DNA from: Desulfopila sp. IMCC35006
GTDB lineage: Bacteria; Desulfobacterota; Desulfobulbia; Desulfobulbales; Desulfocapsaceae
Assembly: GCF_005116645.1 (NCBI RefSeq)
Contig: NZ_SWCM01000013.1
Coordinates: 62,001 to 126,000, forward strand
Length of the DNA stretch: 64,000 bases
Reading direction: 5' to 3'
Shown here: piece after piece, positions 20,291 to 29,763 of the stretch
Numbering within the stretch: position 1 is the stretch's first letter
Layout of the letters: every line of letters begins with the position of its first letter
Translations under genes and position numbers: made by a program
Notes under the pieces: model-generated
What the model saw: only the letters and a program-made list of their open reading frames with translations
Databases searched by the model: none
Told to the model about the DNA's origin: nothing

Positions 20291-21208
20291 ATGACCATGG
20301 ATACATTACTTACCAGGGAAATCCTGAAAAAGGTCCGGCAGATTGAAGTGCGGACGAACAGGCTGGTCAACGACAGCCTGGCCGGCAGCTACCAGTCTGT
20401 CTTCAAGGGCCGCGGCATGAATTTCGACGAGGTCCGGGAATATGTCCCCGGGGACGATATCCGGACCATCGACTGGAATGTCACCGCCCGGACCGGTATC
20501 CCGCATATCAAGAAATTCACCGAAGAACGGGAGCTGACCATCATGCTGATGATCGATATCAGCGGCTCCGGCGACTTCGGTTCGGTAACCAGCTCCAAGC
20601 GGGAGATGATGGCGGAAGTCGGTTCGGTGCTGGCCTTTTCGGCGGTTCGCAACAATGACAAGGTTGGCCTGGTACTCTTTACCGATACGGTCGAACTCTA
20701 CATTCCACCGAAAAAGGGACGCGGACATATTCTGCGGATCATCCGGGAGATTCTTTTTTTTGAGCCCCAGGGCAGAAAAACCGACCTTAAGGTAGCTCTT
20801 GATTTTACCAACCGGGTCATCAAGCGAAAATGTGTGGCCTTTCTTATCTCTGATTTCTGCCTCCCGGATACCTTCGATGAAACCCTGAAGGAACTGCAGC
20901 CAAAACTGCAGATCAGCAACCGTCGTCATGATCTGATAGCGCTGATTGTTTCCGACCCACGGGAATTTGAACTCCCTGATATCGGCTGGATAACTCTGGA
21001 AGACGCCGAAAGCGGCGACCAGGTCGATCTCAATACCGCCGATGCCACGGTAAGGGACCGATACAGAGAAATGGCCAAAACCAGACACAAAACGGTGCAG
21101 AAAACCCTTCGTTCAGCCGGTATCGACCTCCTTGATCTTTTTACCGACACCGCGTATCTGCCCACCCTGCTCAGCTTTTTCAGTGCCCGCAAAGGGAGGG
21201 CGTCATGA
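20291..21208 (+). CDS. DUF58 (VWA-like) protein of the moxR-bat operon
   Basis: A 305-residue DUF58 protein. The family core is seen as EYVPGDDIRTIDWNVTAR near residue 50, then LMIDISGSGDFG, a metal-ion-dependent adhesion-site-like DxSxS motif. These proteins are predicted VWA-fold partners of the MoxR ATPase. Start codons at 20291 and 20297 are both plausible; upstream in-frame TTG at 20282 is less likely. The gene is 11 bp after moxR and overlaps the next by 4 bp. Confidence 0.92.
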   Translation: MTMDTLLTREILKKVRQIEVRTNRLVNDSLAGSYQSVFKGRGMNFDEVREYVPGDDIRTIDWNVTARTGIPHIKKFTEERELTIMLMIDISGSGDFGSVTSSKREMMAEVGSVLAFSAVRNNDKVGLVLFTDTVELYIPPKKGRGHILRIIREILFFEPQGRKTDLKVALDFTNRVIKRKCVAFLISDFCLPDTFDETLKELQPKLQISNRRHDLIALIVSDPREFELPDIGWITLEDAESGDQVDLNTADATVRDRYREMAKTRHKTVQKTLRSAGIDLLDLFTDTAYLPTLLSFFSARKGRAS

Positions 21209-21924
21209 CCGGACGAATCGCAATCCTGCTTTTACTGGTCTTTTTTGCCCTGCCCGTGGTGACTTTTGCCGACAGCAGCGCCAGCAATGCAGCACCCTTG
21301 ACGCTGCTGCAGCAACCCGGCAAAAACGCGCAGACCGCACAAACTCCCAACACGGCCAAAGAGGATAACGAATTGCGCGATATCCAGGGGCCCGTTCCGC
21401 TGATCGAGCAACCGCCCTACCTGCTGCTGGCGGGTATTATCCTGGCTCTTCTTGCGGCCGGTGCGGCACTCTACTGGTTTATAAACAGGAGAACCAGACC
21501 TGCGCCCCCTCCTGTTCCTCCCTGGGAGAAGGCGCTGCAGGAGCTTGCCGAGGCAAAGAGGCTGCTCAGTCCGGAACGGGCCCTTCTGTATATGGATCGG
21601 GTAAGCCAGATCCTGCGCCGCTACATCGAGGCCCGGTTTGCCATCAAGTCGACCCGGCAGACCACCGGGGAGTTTCTGCAAGGTCTGGCAGACACCGGCA
21701 GCAATTCTCTGCTGCAAAGGCATAAAAGCGAACTGCAGCTCTGCCTGGAACAGGCGGACATGGCCAAATTCGCCCACCATGCCCAGGATATTCACAGCCT
21801 GGAGATAATTGAGGGGGCAGTGATCACTTTTATCAAAAAAACCGAACCGGCTGAACCGCAGGAGCCAGAAAAACCGGTGCACCAGCGTAAATCATCGAAA
21901 AAACCCAAGCGAGGCAGCGCATGA
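21205..21924 (+). CDS. DUF4381-like membrane protein of the bat operon
   Basis: A 239-residue protein with a signal peptide (about 1-22), a low-complexity periplasmic stretch, one membrane helix (about 73-93, LLLAGIILALLAAGAAL), and a cytoplasmic helical domain with ERALLYMDRVSQILRRYIEA and TTGEFL, as seen in DUF4381 proteins of bat operons. The C-terminus is Lys/Pro/Glu-rich. It overlaps both neighbours by 4 bp. Its molecular role is not known; it is probably a partner of the VWA proteins. Confidence 0.8.
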   Translation: MTGRIAILLLLVFFALPVVTFADSSASNAAPLTLLQQPGKNAQTAQTPNTAKEDNELRDIQGPVPLIEQPPYLLLAGIILALLAAGAALYWFINRRTRPAPPPVPPWEKALQELAEAKRLLSPERALLYMDRVSQILRRYIEARFAIKSTRQTTGEFLQGLADTGSNSLLQRHKSELQLCLEQADMAKFAHHAQDIHSLEIIEGAVITFIKKTEPAEPQEPEKPVHQRKSSKKPKRGSA

Positions 21925-22907
21925 GATTTCTGCACCCCGAACTGCTCTGGCTGCTTGCCCTGCTCCCCCTGCTGGCCTATCTCTACGGCCGGGCTGGCGG
22001 GGCACCGGCGCTGCTGTTTTCATCGACCTCCCTCGCCTCGTCTCTTGCCGGGGCTAGAAAAACACGACCAGGTACCCTCCATCTCCTTCTGCGCCTGGTC
22101 GTGCTTTTTCTACTCATCATGGCTGTTGCCAGGCCGCAGCTCGGCAGCAGTACCACCGAGATTGAGGCCAGCGGCATCGATATCCTCCTGGCAGTGGATG
22201 TCTCCGGCTCCATGGAGGCGATGGACTTCACCCTCGGCGGCAGACCCGCCAACCGGCTCGATGTCGTTAAGAAAGTCGTCGATGAGTTCATTGAACAACG
22301 CCCCAATGACCGGATCGGCCTTGTCGCCTTTGCCGGCCGTCCCTACCTGGTCAGCCCCTTGACCCTTGACCACAACTGGTTGCGCAAGCGACTTGAATCA
22401 TTACAGATAGGGATGATCGAAGACGGCACGGCGATCGGTTCGGCGATCGGCAGCGGCACCAATCGGCTGCGGGATAGAAAATCCAAGTCGCGTATCTTAA
22501 TCCTGCTCACCGACGGGATGAACAATGCCGGGCGAATTCCCCCGCTTATTGCCGCCGAAGCGGCGCAAGCCCTGAATATAAAGGTCTATACTATCGGTGC
22601 CGGTACTCGCGGCGAGGCCCCCATGCCGGTCACCGATAACTTCGGCCGTCGCCGGCTGGTCCAGGTGAAGGTTGATATCGATGAAGATACCCTGGCGAAG
22701 GTGGCCGAAAAAACCGGTGCCATGTACTTTCGAGCCACCGACACGGCGTCTCTTGCTAAAATTTACGACGACATCAACAAGATGGAGACGACAACAAGAA
22801 CCATCAAGAAATTTGAATCGTACCGGGAACTGTTCTGGTATTTGGTCATCGGTGCCCTGGCTCTGCTCGGTGTGGAAATTTTTCAGGCACGCAAAAGATT
22901 GCCTTAA
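21921..22907 (+). CDS. batA: BatA-like VWA-domain membrane protein
   Basis: A 328-residue protein: N-terminal membrane helices (about 7-25 and 56-75), a VWA domain with the metal site DVSGSMEAMDF near residue 93 and LLTDGMNNAG near 195, and a C-terminal membrane helix (about 307-325). This is the BatA arrangement, with the VWA domain between membrane anchors. Bat proteins were linked to aerotolerance in Bacteroides; the biochemical role is unsettled. It starts with an ATGA overlap. Confidence 0.9.
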   Translation: MRFLHPELLWLLALLPLLAYLYGRAGGAPALLFSSTSLASSLAGARKTRPGTLHLLLRLVVLFLLIMAVARPQLGSSTTEIEASGIDILLAVDVSGSMEAMDFTLGGRPANRLDVVKKVVDEFIEQRPNDRIGLVAFAGRPYLVSPLTLDHNWLRKRLESLQIGMIEDGTAIGSAIGSGTNRLRDRKSKSRILILLTDGMNNAGRIPPLIAAEAAQALNIKVYTIGAGTRGEAPMPVTDNFGRRRLVQVKVDIDEDTLAKVAEKTGAMYFRATDTASLAKIYDDINKMETTTRTIKKFESYRELFWYLVIGALALLGVEIFQARKRLP

Positions 22908-22919
22908 GAGAGAAGAATT

Positions 22920-24896
22920 ATGCACTTTGCCCAGCCACACTGGTTACTCATCGGTCTTCTGGCCTGCCTTGGTCTCATGTTCCTCTTCCGCTTTATGCAG
23001 AAGCGGCGGCAGGCTGCCCTGGAAAAATTTGCCGCTCATCAGCTTATTGGCCGGCTGACCCAGAATATCTCAGGCCGGAAGAGATGGTATAAGAATATTC
23101 TGCTGCTGCTGGCAGTCTTTTTCGCTTTTGCCGCTCTGGCCCGACCGCAATATGGCTTTCAATGGGTAGATGTCAAGCGCAAAGGCATTGATTTGCTTTT
23201 TGCCCTCGATACTTCCAAAAGTATGCTGGCGGAAGACATTAAACCCAACCGCCTGAAAAGGGCGCATCTGGCGATACTCGATTTTGTTACACAGCTGGAC
23301 GGTGACCGGGTGGGCCTCATTCCCTTTGCCGGTTCAGCCTATCTCATGTGCCCGCTGACCCTTGACTACGAGGCCTTTGCCGATTCCCTCGCCGCGGTAA
23401 CCACCGACATTATTCCCCGCGGCGGCACCAATATTGCGTCGGTTATCGACATGGCGGCCGAGACCCTGAATAATACCGCAAATCATAAGATTCTGATTAT
23501 TCTGACCGACGGCGAGAATCTGGAGGGGGACGCCATAAAAGCCGCGGAAAATGGTGCCAAAGCCGGACTGACGATTTATACCGTTGGCGTGGGCACCAGT
23601 CAGGGCGAACTCATCCCGGTTGCGGCAGAAAACGGCAAGGGTTTTGTCAAAGACCAGAACGGTAATTTTGTCACCTCCCGACTCGACGAAAAAACCCTCG
23701 CAGCTCTTGCCGAAAAAACCGGCGGGCTGTATGTTCCCCTCGGCACGGCCGGCGAAGGGCTGGAGACCATTTACAAACAGAAACTGGCCCTTATCCCAAA
23801 AGAGGAACTGGCGGAACGCAGACAAAAAGTACCCTTGGAAAGGTTCGAATGGCCACTCGCCGCAGCGATCCTTTTCCTGGTCGTGGAGCTGCTGCTTGGC
23901 GAACGGAAAAAAGCCCGTCCCATCCGGCCCCTGTCCGCTATCAATACGATGGTTAACTGGTTCAGGCGACGGAGAAAAACGGGCGCTACAACGGCTCTTA
24001 TCCTGCTGCTCGGCCTAAGCCTTGCTCCCAGGGCGTATTGTTCCAGCGGGGAAGAAGCCTATGCCCAAAAAGACTATCTGCAGGCGTCGGAATATTACCG
24101 GCAAAAACTGGAAAAATCTCCTGATGACCCGGAACTCCTGTATAACTTCGGGACAGCCGCCTATAAAAACAATATGTTTGACGAGGCCATTGATGCATTT
24201 ACCAAGGCACTGACAAGTGACGACATAAAGCTTCAGGAAAAAGCCTATTACAATAGAGGCAACAGCTATTACCAAAAAGGCGCAGAGGCACAGCAGGCCG
24301 ATCCGAAAGCAGCCATCGGCCAGTGGCAGGAGGCTTTGAACTCACTGGATTCGGCCCTGAAACTCGATCCCCAAAACGCTGATGCCAGACACAATCACCA
24401 GCTCATTGAAAAACGGCTGGAAGAGCTGAAAAAACAGCAGCAACAACAGCAGAACAACAAGGATCAGCAGGACCAGCAGAAAAAAGACCAGCAGCAACAA
24501 AGCGGTTCGGAACAGCAGCACAAAGACAATGCCGAGCAGCAGGACAAAAAACAGCAGCAGTCCGGTTCAGACAAGCAACAACCTGGGGATAAGCAGTCCA
24601 CGGACAGTAACGATGGGACGGATGCACAGAAAAATGACAGCGGCAGGCAGCAGCCCCCGCAACCGGCTGACAAAGAGAACGGAAAAACCGACACTCCGAA
24701 ACCAATAAACAAATCGCCGGAGAAAAACAATCCTGCTGCCGGACAGACAGACCAGGGTTCGCCACAGCAACCCGGCGAGATGACCCAAAAAGAGGCACAG
24801 AGCCTGCTCAACGCCTTGAAAAACGAGGAAGGTGAACTGAATTTTGTTCCCTCCGCCGGCAACAATACTGAAAACCCCGTAAATAAAGACTGGTGA
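22920..24896 (+). CDS. BatB-BatC fusion: VWA domain plus TPR and Q-rich tail
   Basis: A 658-residue protein. Residues 1-340 form a BatB-like unit: two N-terminal membrane helices, VWA with DTSKSMLAED near 92 and LTDGENLEGD near 198, and a further helix near 310. After a second hydrophobic segment near 355-372 come TPR repeats (about 377-500: AYAQKDYLQASEYYRQKLEK, YNFGTAAYKNN, YYNRGNSYYQKG) like BatC. The rest, about 505-640, is a Gln/Asp/Lys-rich low-complexity tail. In many genomes batB and batC are separate; here they are one frame. Confidence 0.88.
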   Translation: MHFAQPHWLLIGLLACLGLMFLFRFMQKRRQAALEKFAAHQLIGRLTQNISGRKRWYKNILLLLAVFFAFAALARPQYGFQWVDVKRKGIDLLFALDTSKSMLAEDIKPNRLKRAHLAILDFVTQLDGDRVGLIPFAGSAYLMCPLTLDYEAFADSLAAVTTDIIPRGGTNIASVIDMAAETLNNTANHKILIILTDGENLEGDAIKAAENGAKAGLTIYTVGVGTSQGELIPVAAENGKGFVKDQNGNFVTSRLDEKTLAALAEKTGGLYVPLGTAGEGLETIYKQKLALIPKEELAERRQKVPLERFEWPLAAAILFLVVELLLGERKKARPIRPLSAINTMVNWFRRRRKTGATTALILLLGLSLAPRAYCSSGEEAYAQKDYLQASEYYRQKLEKSPDDPELLYNFGTAAYKNNMFDEAIDAFTKALTSDDIKLQEKAYYNRGNSYYQKGAEAQQADPKAAIGQWQEALNSLDSALKLDPQNADARHNHQLIEKRLEELKKQQQQQQNNKDQQDQQKKDQQQQSGSEQQHKDNAEQQDKKQQQSGSDKQQPGDKQSTDSNDGTDAQKNDSGRQQPPQPADKENGKTDTPKPINKSPEKNNPAAGQTDQGSPQQPGEMTQKEAQSLLNALKNEEGELNFVPSAGNNTENPVNKDW

Positions 24897-26752
24897 TGCG
24901 ACAACAACAATCGATACTCTGGCAAAGTCTGGCCTGCCTGGTCCTTCTCGGCCTCTGCCTTTTTGGTCCCGGCACCTTGCCGGCTTCTGCCGAGGTCCAG
25001 GTCGAGGCCTCGCTCAGCTCGCTCTCCTTCCCCCAGGACCGGGCGGCAAGACTGACCATCACAATTACCGGAACAAGCCGCACCGCCGACATTGCATTGC
25101 CGGAAATCGACAATATCCAGCTGCGCAGTCAGGGGACATCGAGTCAGATCAGCATGGTGAATGGCGACTTTTCGTCTTCTGTTATGCATAACTATCTCGT
25201 TCAGGCCGACAAACCCGGGAAATATACCATCCCGCCTCTCAAGGTGACAGCCGGCGGCGAATCCCTCACAACCCAGCCAATACGTTTCGAGGTCACTCCA
25301 GGGGGACAGCAGCCGGGCGCTTATCCGACGCCAACTCGCCAGGATGGAGGTCAAATAGCCTTTATCCGCATTTCACCGACCGGCAGTCACTACCCCGGAG
25401 AGATTGTTCCGTTTACCATCAAGGCCTATTTTAATCAGGCCTATCGAGTCGAAGACATTAAACCGCCGACCCTGCGTGGCGACGGCGTGGTCATGTCCCA
25501 GCTGTCGGACCAACCCCAGCAGACCGAGGAGTCGGTAAAAGGCCGGATGTACCATGTTCTCACCTGGGAAACCAATCTGTCTGGTATAAAGGCCGGCGAA
25601 CACCCGATCAGTTTTTCCCTTGATGCAACCCTGCGTATCCCCCAGAAAAGAAGGGTGCTTTCCCCTTTTGGCGGCAGCGGTTTTTTTGACGATTCTTTTT
25701 TTAACGACCCCGCCATCGACAGCTTCTTTGGCAGTGCCGAACGAAAACCGATTGTTTCGGTCAGCCCCGAGACCGTTTTTACCGTAATGGACCTGCCGAC
25801 GGCTGATCAACCGGAAAACTTTACCGGTGCCATTGGCGATTTCACCTTGAACGTCAGGGCAACACCGGTTGAGGTGGAAGTCGGCGAACCGATAACGCTG
25901 ACTATGGAAATCTCCGGCACGGGGAATTTCGATCGGGTTGAAGCCCCTGCTTTTCCGGAAAATCCCGACTGGAAGACCTATTCGCCCAGCGCCAAATTCA
26001 GTAATCAGGCAAAAAGCTATACCGGAACCAAAATCTTCGAACAGGCAATCGTTGCCAAAAACGCGGCAGCAACCGAAATTCCACCGCTTTCTTTCAGTTA
26101 TTTCGATCCGCAGCAAAGACGCTATATCACCAAAACCAGTAAACATCTCGCGGTTCATATCCAAAAAACAGCGGCTTCAGCCATCGCGTCACCTGTTCAA
26201 CCGGTTCCCGCCGCGACCCCTGCGCAATCCCGGTCGGCCGCACCCGCATCCCCCGCGCCCGGCATTGGCGGAGGACTGGCCCCGATCCATCTGGAGGCCG
26301 GGTCCTATCATGCGCGAATCGTTCCTCTTTTTGCAAAGAGTTGGTTTTTAACACTCTGCGCTGTTTGCACGCTGCTGCTGCTCACTGTTTTTGGGCTCGC
26401 GATTCGCCGGCGAAATATCGAAAAAAACCCCGAAATTGAAAGAAAAAAACACAAGAGACTGCTGCTTGAAAACGACCTGAAACAGATCGAACGTGCCCAG
26501 GCGGCAGGCGACGGCCCGTCGTTTCTTGCGTTAAGTAAAACAGCCATCCAGAACCAGCTCGGCTGGTTATGGAATATCGAACCGGCAGCACTCAGCCTGG
26601 CCGATATCAAAAGCCGACTGAGCGAAAACACCGATCTTCTTGAAATTTTTCAGGCCGCAGATGAGGCCGCCTACGGCGGCGCATCGCTTACCGACGAAAA
26701 AATGCAGGAGTATTTCACCACCCTGAAAAAGAAACTGGAGGAATTATCATGA
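24896..26752 (+). CDS. batD: BatD-like protein (oxygen tolerance family)
   Basis: A 618-residue protein with a signal peptide (hydrophobic at about 10-28, ASA before cleavage), immunoglobulin-like beta domains with VEASLSSLSFPQDRAARLTI and HNYLVQADKPGKYTIPPL as in the BatD family, a Pro/Ala-rich linker, one membrane helix (about 483-505) and a cytoplasmic helical region. BatD proteins have a large periplasmic part and partner the VWA proteins. The ATG shares its A with the previous stop (TGATG); a GTG three bases upstream is possible. Confidence 0.88.
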   Translation: MRQQQSILWQSLACLVLLGLCLFGPGTLPASAEVQVEASLSSLSFPQDRAARLTITITGTSRTADIALPEIDNIQLRSQGTSSQISMVNGDFSSSVMHNYLVQADKPGKYTIPPLKVTAGGESLTTQPIRFEVTPGGQQPGAYPTPTRQDGGQIAFIRISPTGSHYPGEIVPFTIKAYFNQAYRVEDIKPPTLRGDGVVMSQLSDQPQQTEESVKGRMYHVLTWETNLSGIKAGEHPISFSLDATLRIPQKRRVLSPFGGSGFFDDSFFNDPAIDSFFGSAERKPIVSVSPETVFTVMDLPTADQPENFTGAIGDFTLNVRATPVEVEVGEPITLTMEISGTGNFDRVEAPAFPENPDWKTYSPSAKFSNQAKSYTGTKIFEQAIVAKNAAATEIPPLSFSYFDPQQRRYITKTSKHLAVHIQKTAASAIASPVQPVPAATPAQSRSAAPASPAPGIGGGLAPIHLEAGSYHARIVPLFAKSWFLTLCAVCTLLLLTVFGLAIRRRNIEKNPEIERKKHKRLLLENDLKQIERAQAAGDGPSFLALSKTAIQNQLGWLWNIEPAALSLADIKSRLSENTDLLEIFQAADEAAYGGASLTDEKMQEYFTTLKKKLEELS

Positions 26753-27516
26753 AGGGTAGAGGCTTTCACTGCGTGATTTCCACGGTGCTGACTATCCTGC
26801 TTCTGGCAACAGTCGTTTTTGCGGGGACAGTGGAAGACGACCTCTTCCGCAGGGGAAATGAGGCGTACAGCCGCGGTGATTATGACCAGGCCATCGCCAA
26901 CTATGAACAGCTAACCACAACGGCAGGGTATGCCCCGGCGGTGCTTTACAACCTTGCCAACAGTTACGCCATGGCGGGGAAAACCGGCAAGGCCATACTG
27001 AACTACGAAAGAGCCTTGCGCCTTGCCCCTGCCGACTCGGATATCGCCGGCAACCTCGAACTGATAAAAAAAGAACATGGCCTCTTTCCGCAAGAGCCCT
27101 CCACTGCCGAAAAATTTTTCCAGCTTTTGACCCTGAACCAGTGGACGACACTTATTCTGCTGGCCCTTCTCCTCATTACCGCGTATCTTTTTGCCTCTAT
27201 GAAATATCGATTTTCAAGACAGTTCAGTATCGGGGCGAGGGCCTGTTGTCTCCTGCTCCTCTGCCTGGGCACAGCAGGAACGATTTTCCGCTATCAGGAC
27301 TTCAACCCTTCGGTGGTTGTCGCCCCGGATGTGAAGATGCTCATCTCTCCGTTTGCGTCATCGGCGTCGGTCGGAACGCTGCCGGAAGGCCGCCTGGTCT
27401 ACCCCCAAAAAAGTCACGGCTCTTTCAGCTATGTCGCCGATGAAATGAACCGGCATGGCTGGATCGACTCCTCGCTCATTGAGCCGATATGTCAATCGGC
27501 ACGTTCGGGGTCATAG
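26749..27516 (+). CDS. batE: BatE-like TPR and SH3-type membrane protein
   Basis: A 255-residue protein with a signal peptide or N-terminal anchor (about 8-25), two TPR units (FRRGNEAYSRGDYDQAIANY and AVLYNLANSYAMAG), two membrane helices (about 133-150 and 161-182), and a C-terminal SH3-like region around SVGTLPEGRLVYPQ and HGWIDSSLIEPI. This matches BatE. CTGGAGG gives a good ribosome site, and the start overlaps batD by 4 bp. It is the last gene of the operon. Confidence 0.88.
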   Translation: MKGRGFHCVISTVLTILLLATVVFAGTVEDDLFRRGNEAYSRGDYDQAIANYEQLTTTAGYAPAVLYNLANSYAMAGKTGKAILNYERALRLAPADSDIAGNLELIKKEHGLFPQEPSTAEKFFQLLTLNQWTTLILLALLLITAYLFASMKYRFSRQFSIGARACCLLLLCLGTAGTIFRYQDFNPSVVVAPDVKMLISPFASSASVGTLPEGRLVYPQKSHGSFSYVADEMNRHGWIDSSLIEPICQSARSGS

Positions 27517-27624
27517 GGATTACGGGGCCGGTTGCGGGCATGGCCTCGTCCTGGTATTTCCTGAGACAACAGTCCAACCTCCGGGCAGCAATTTCGGGCA
27601 ACCGGCAGGAGAAGCACAACGAAG

Positions 27625-28668
27625 CTACAGAAGAGTACGACGAAACTCGGTAAGGTCGGACGCTGCCGCCGCAATATTTTCGGAAGAGAGTTCCAGCACG
27701 TACCGGTAACTGCTCATGCTCTTGCTGTATCTTTTGTCATAGTAATCGACGAGCAGAATGCGGACCAGCTCGTGTAAATCTCCCTTTCGGAGAAGCAGAC
27801 ACAGTTTGTCGACCTGCCCACTACCCATTTTCTGTTTGAAGGATTTCAGGATGGTCTCAATCTGGTTGCGCATCGCCTCATCTGTGACGGGATAATCCTC
27901 AATGATACGCCTTATTCTGGTTTCCAGGCTGCAATGGACATAGACCAGAAGAGCGCTTTGCATGGCTGACGCCAGGGGTTGAGGGATAAAGACTCGACCT
28001 ATCTTTCGGCTCTCCCCTTCGATGAAATAAGGCTCTTGCTGCAAAGAGCCGATAACCTGCGCCAGTCTGCTTTCAAAGGTGCGCTGGTTGCTCGGCTGCT
28101 GGTCCAGACCACCGAAAAGAGAGCTGCGGTGTCCGGCAAGGTCTTCCAGATCTATCGCCGGCACCAGTTGTTGCAGAATCCGGGTTTTGCCGGTGCCGGT
28201 CAGGCCATGAATCACGATCAGTTTCGGGTGAAATTTCTGCAGACGGTCGAGCACATCCTGGCGGTATGTTTTATAGCCCCCTTCAAGCTGGAAGGCATTA
28301 TAACCGGATTGCACCAGCAGATTGACCACCGACAGGGATCGCATTCCTCCCCGGGCACAGAAAACAGCGAGTGGTTTTGATTGCAAGGGTTCAAACGCGG
28401 CAAGCAGATCGGCCAATTTTTTTTCAACATAGGAAAACCCCTGCTCTACCGCCTGTTCATGCCCCCCGTGTTTATAAATGGTTCCGATAACACTGCGCTC
28501 ATCCTCATCAAACAGCGGAATGTTAATCGCCCCGGGAATGGTTCCAGCCAGAAATTCCCCGGCCGAACGGACATCGATAATCTGATGGCCACCTGCCTGC
28601 GCAGCCTGGAGGTCTATCGGGCCGGATGATGTACCCAGTATTGTCGAACGGGACAGATCTCTATCCAT
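27625..28668 (-). CDS. mnmH: tRNA 2-selenouridine synthase MnmH (SelU)
   Basis: A 347-residue protein with an N-terminal rhodanese domain (catalytic Cys in VFCARGGMRS near residue 103) and a C-terminal P-loop domain (GLTGTGKT near residue 155). It replaces sulfur with selenium in 2-thiouridine at the tRNA wobble position, using selenophosphate and a geranylated intermediate. Its presence implies that the cell makes selenophosphate (selD elsewhere). The ATG shares bases with the rsmE stop (TGATG), so the two are coupled; an alternative GTG is one codon upstream. Confidence 0.93.
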   Translation of the reverse strand: MDRDLSRSTILGTSSGPIDLQAAQAGGHQIIDVRSAGEFLAGTIPGAINIPLFDEDERSVIGTIYKHGGHEQAVEQGFSYVEKKLADLLAAFEPLQSKPLAVFCARGGMRSLSVVNLLVQSGYNAFQLEGGYKTYRQDVLDRLQKFHPKLIVIHGLTGTGKTRILQQLVPAIDLEDLAGHRSSLFGGLDQQPSNQRTFESRLAQVIGSLQQEPYFIEGESRKIGRVFIPQPLASAMQSALLVYVHCSLETRIRRIIEDYPVTDEAMRNQIETILKSFKQKMGSGQVDKLCLLLRKGDLHELVRILLVDYYDKRYSKSMSSYRYVLELSSENIAAAASDLTEFRRTLL

Positions 28669-29405
28669 CACAGGCTGCCTGCCAGAAACTGGACGATTGC
28701 GACGGCACTGAGCGTTGCCGTTTCCGCCCGCAGGATCCTGTCGCCCAGACTGACGGTACGCCAGCCCGACAGCCGCGCCAGTTCGACCTCTTCCCGGGTA
28801 AAGCCTCCTTCCGGCCCAAGCATAAGGGCGAGTGAGGCGGCATCCCGGATTTCCGGAATATCACCAAGACGGGTGGTCTTTTCCTCTTCCCAGAAGAGCA
28901 GTCGCAATACGCCGTCGTCATCGGACCTTTTTTTAAGAGATTCGGCGTAGCTTGTCGGTGCGTCAATGTGTATCGCATGCAGGCGCCGGCATTGCTTGCA
29001 GGCCTCGAGACCGATTCGCTGCCACCGCTGATATTTTTTGCGGCCCTGTACCTGATCGAATTTCCCCTGGCACCGCGAACTCTGGTAGGGAAGCAGTCCG
29101 GTTACGCCGAGTTCGGTACATTTCTGCACCACCGTGTCCATTTTCTCGCCTTTCAGGATCGCCTGCCATACCCAGACCGATTTGCCAACGGTCGCCTCCC
29201 GGGTGATAATTTCTTCGATCCGGGCCTCGACCTGACGTCCGACACTGGTGATAACCGCACGGAACACCGCGCCCAGACCGTCGAGAATTTCAATGACATC
29301 GCCCGTCTTCAGGCGTAGCACCTTCGCAATATGGTGCGATTCCTCATCCGAGAGAAAGACGATGTCGCCATCTCGCAAAGTCGGATCGAAAAAAAAACGT
29401 CGCAT
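28668..29405 (-). CDS. rsmE: 16S rRNA m3U1498 methyltransferase RsmE
   Basis: A 245-residue SPOUT methyltransferase. The N-terminal PUA-like part shows HHIAKVLRLKTGDVIEILDG, and the C-terminal knot binds S-adenosylmethionine through LMLGPEGGFTREEVELA and SLGDRILRAETATLSAV. It methylates U1498 in the decoding region of 16S rRNA. ATG at 29405 has GGGAG upstream, and an extension of five codons upstream is less likely. It precedes mnmH in an operon of RNA-modification genes. Confidence 0.95.
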   Translation of the reverse strand: MRRFFFDPTLRDGDIVFLSDEESHHIAKVLRLKTGDVIEILDGLGAVFRAVITSVGRQVEARIEEIITREATVGKSVWVWQAILKGEKMDTVVQKCTELGVTGLLPYQSSRCQGKFDQVQGRKKYQRWQRIGLEACKQCRRLHAIHIDAPTSYAESLKKRSDDDGVLRLLFWEEEKTTRLGDIPEIRDAASLALMLGPEGGFTREEVELARLSGWRTVSLGDRILRAETATLSAVAIVQFLAGSL

Positions 29406-29436
29406 CAGCTCCCATCCCATCCAGGGTTAAATTTTG

Positions 29437-29590
29437 GTAATCGTTCACCAGCACCGAATCTGTTTTGTCTTCGGCCTTTAAGCGTAACACTCGTACAGCT
29501 TAAAAACCTCATCCGCACATCTCCGGCACCGGTAACCGTTTACATTTCTGAGGTAATTCTTGATTTGTCGGTTTTCCGGTGAACGGATAC
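29437..29590. repeat. Palindromic MITE/REPIN-like element, copy A
   Basis: A 154-bp intergenic element related to copy B at 38324-38476. The first 33 bp match B with two mismatches, a central block around TCTCCGGCACCGGTAA is shared, and the last 22 bp match with one mismatch. The ends are inverted (GTAATCGTTCACC against the complement of GGTGAACGGATAC), and the central block is an inverted copy of the left end. No open frame. It lies upstream of the PilZ gene. The remaining bases to 29763 hold nothing recognisable. Confidence 0.75.
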
Positions 29591-29763
29591 AAATTTTATC
29601 TGCGTCTGTTGAAATTGACAAAATCTCCTGCATCCCGTAAGTAAGAAGAGATAATGCCATATTCAGATATACCACAACTAACAGTCTCATAAAGAGTCGA
29701 TTCTCAAGATGGCCAGCCCCTTGTGGGGATGCTTGTGATGCCATCAGGTGCCGAGGGAACAAT

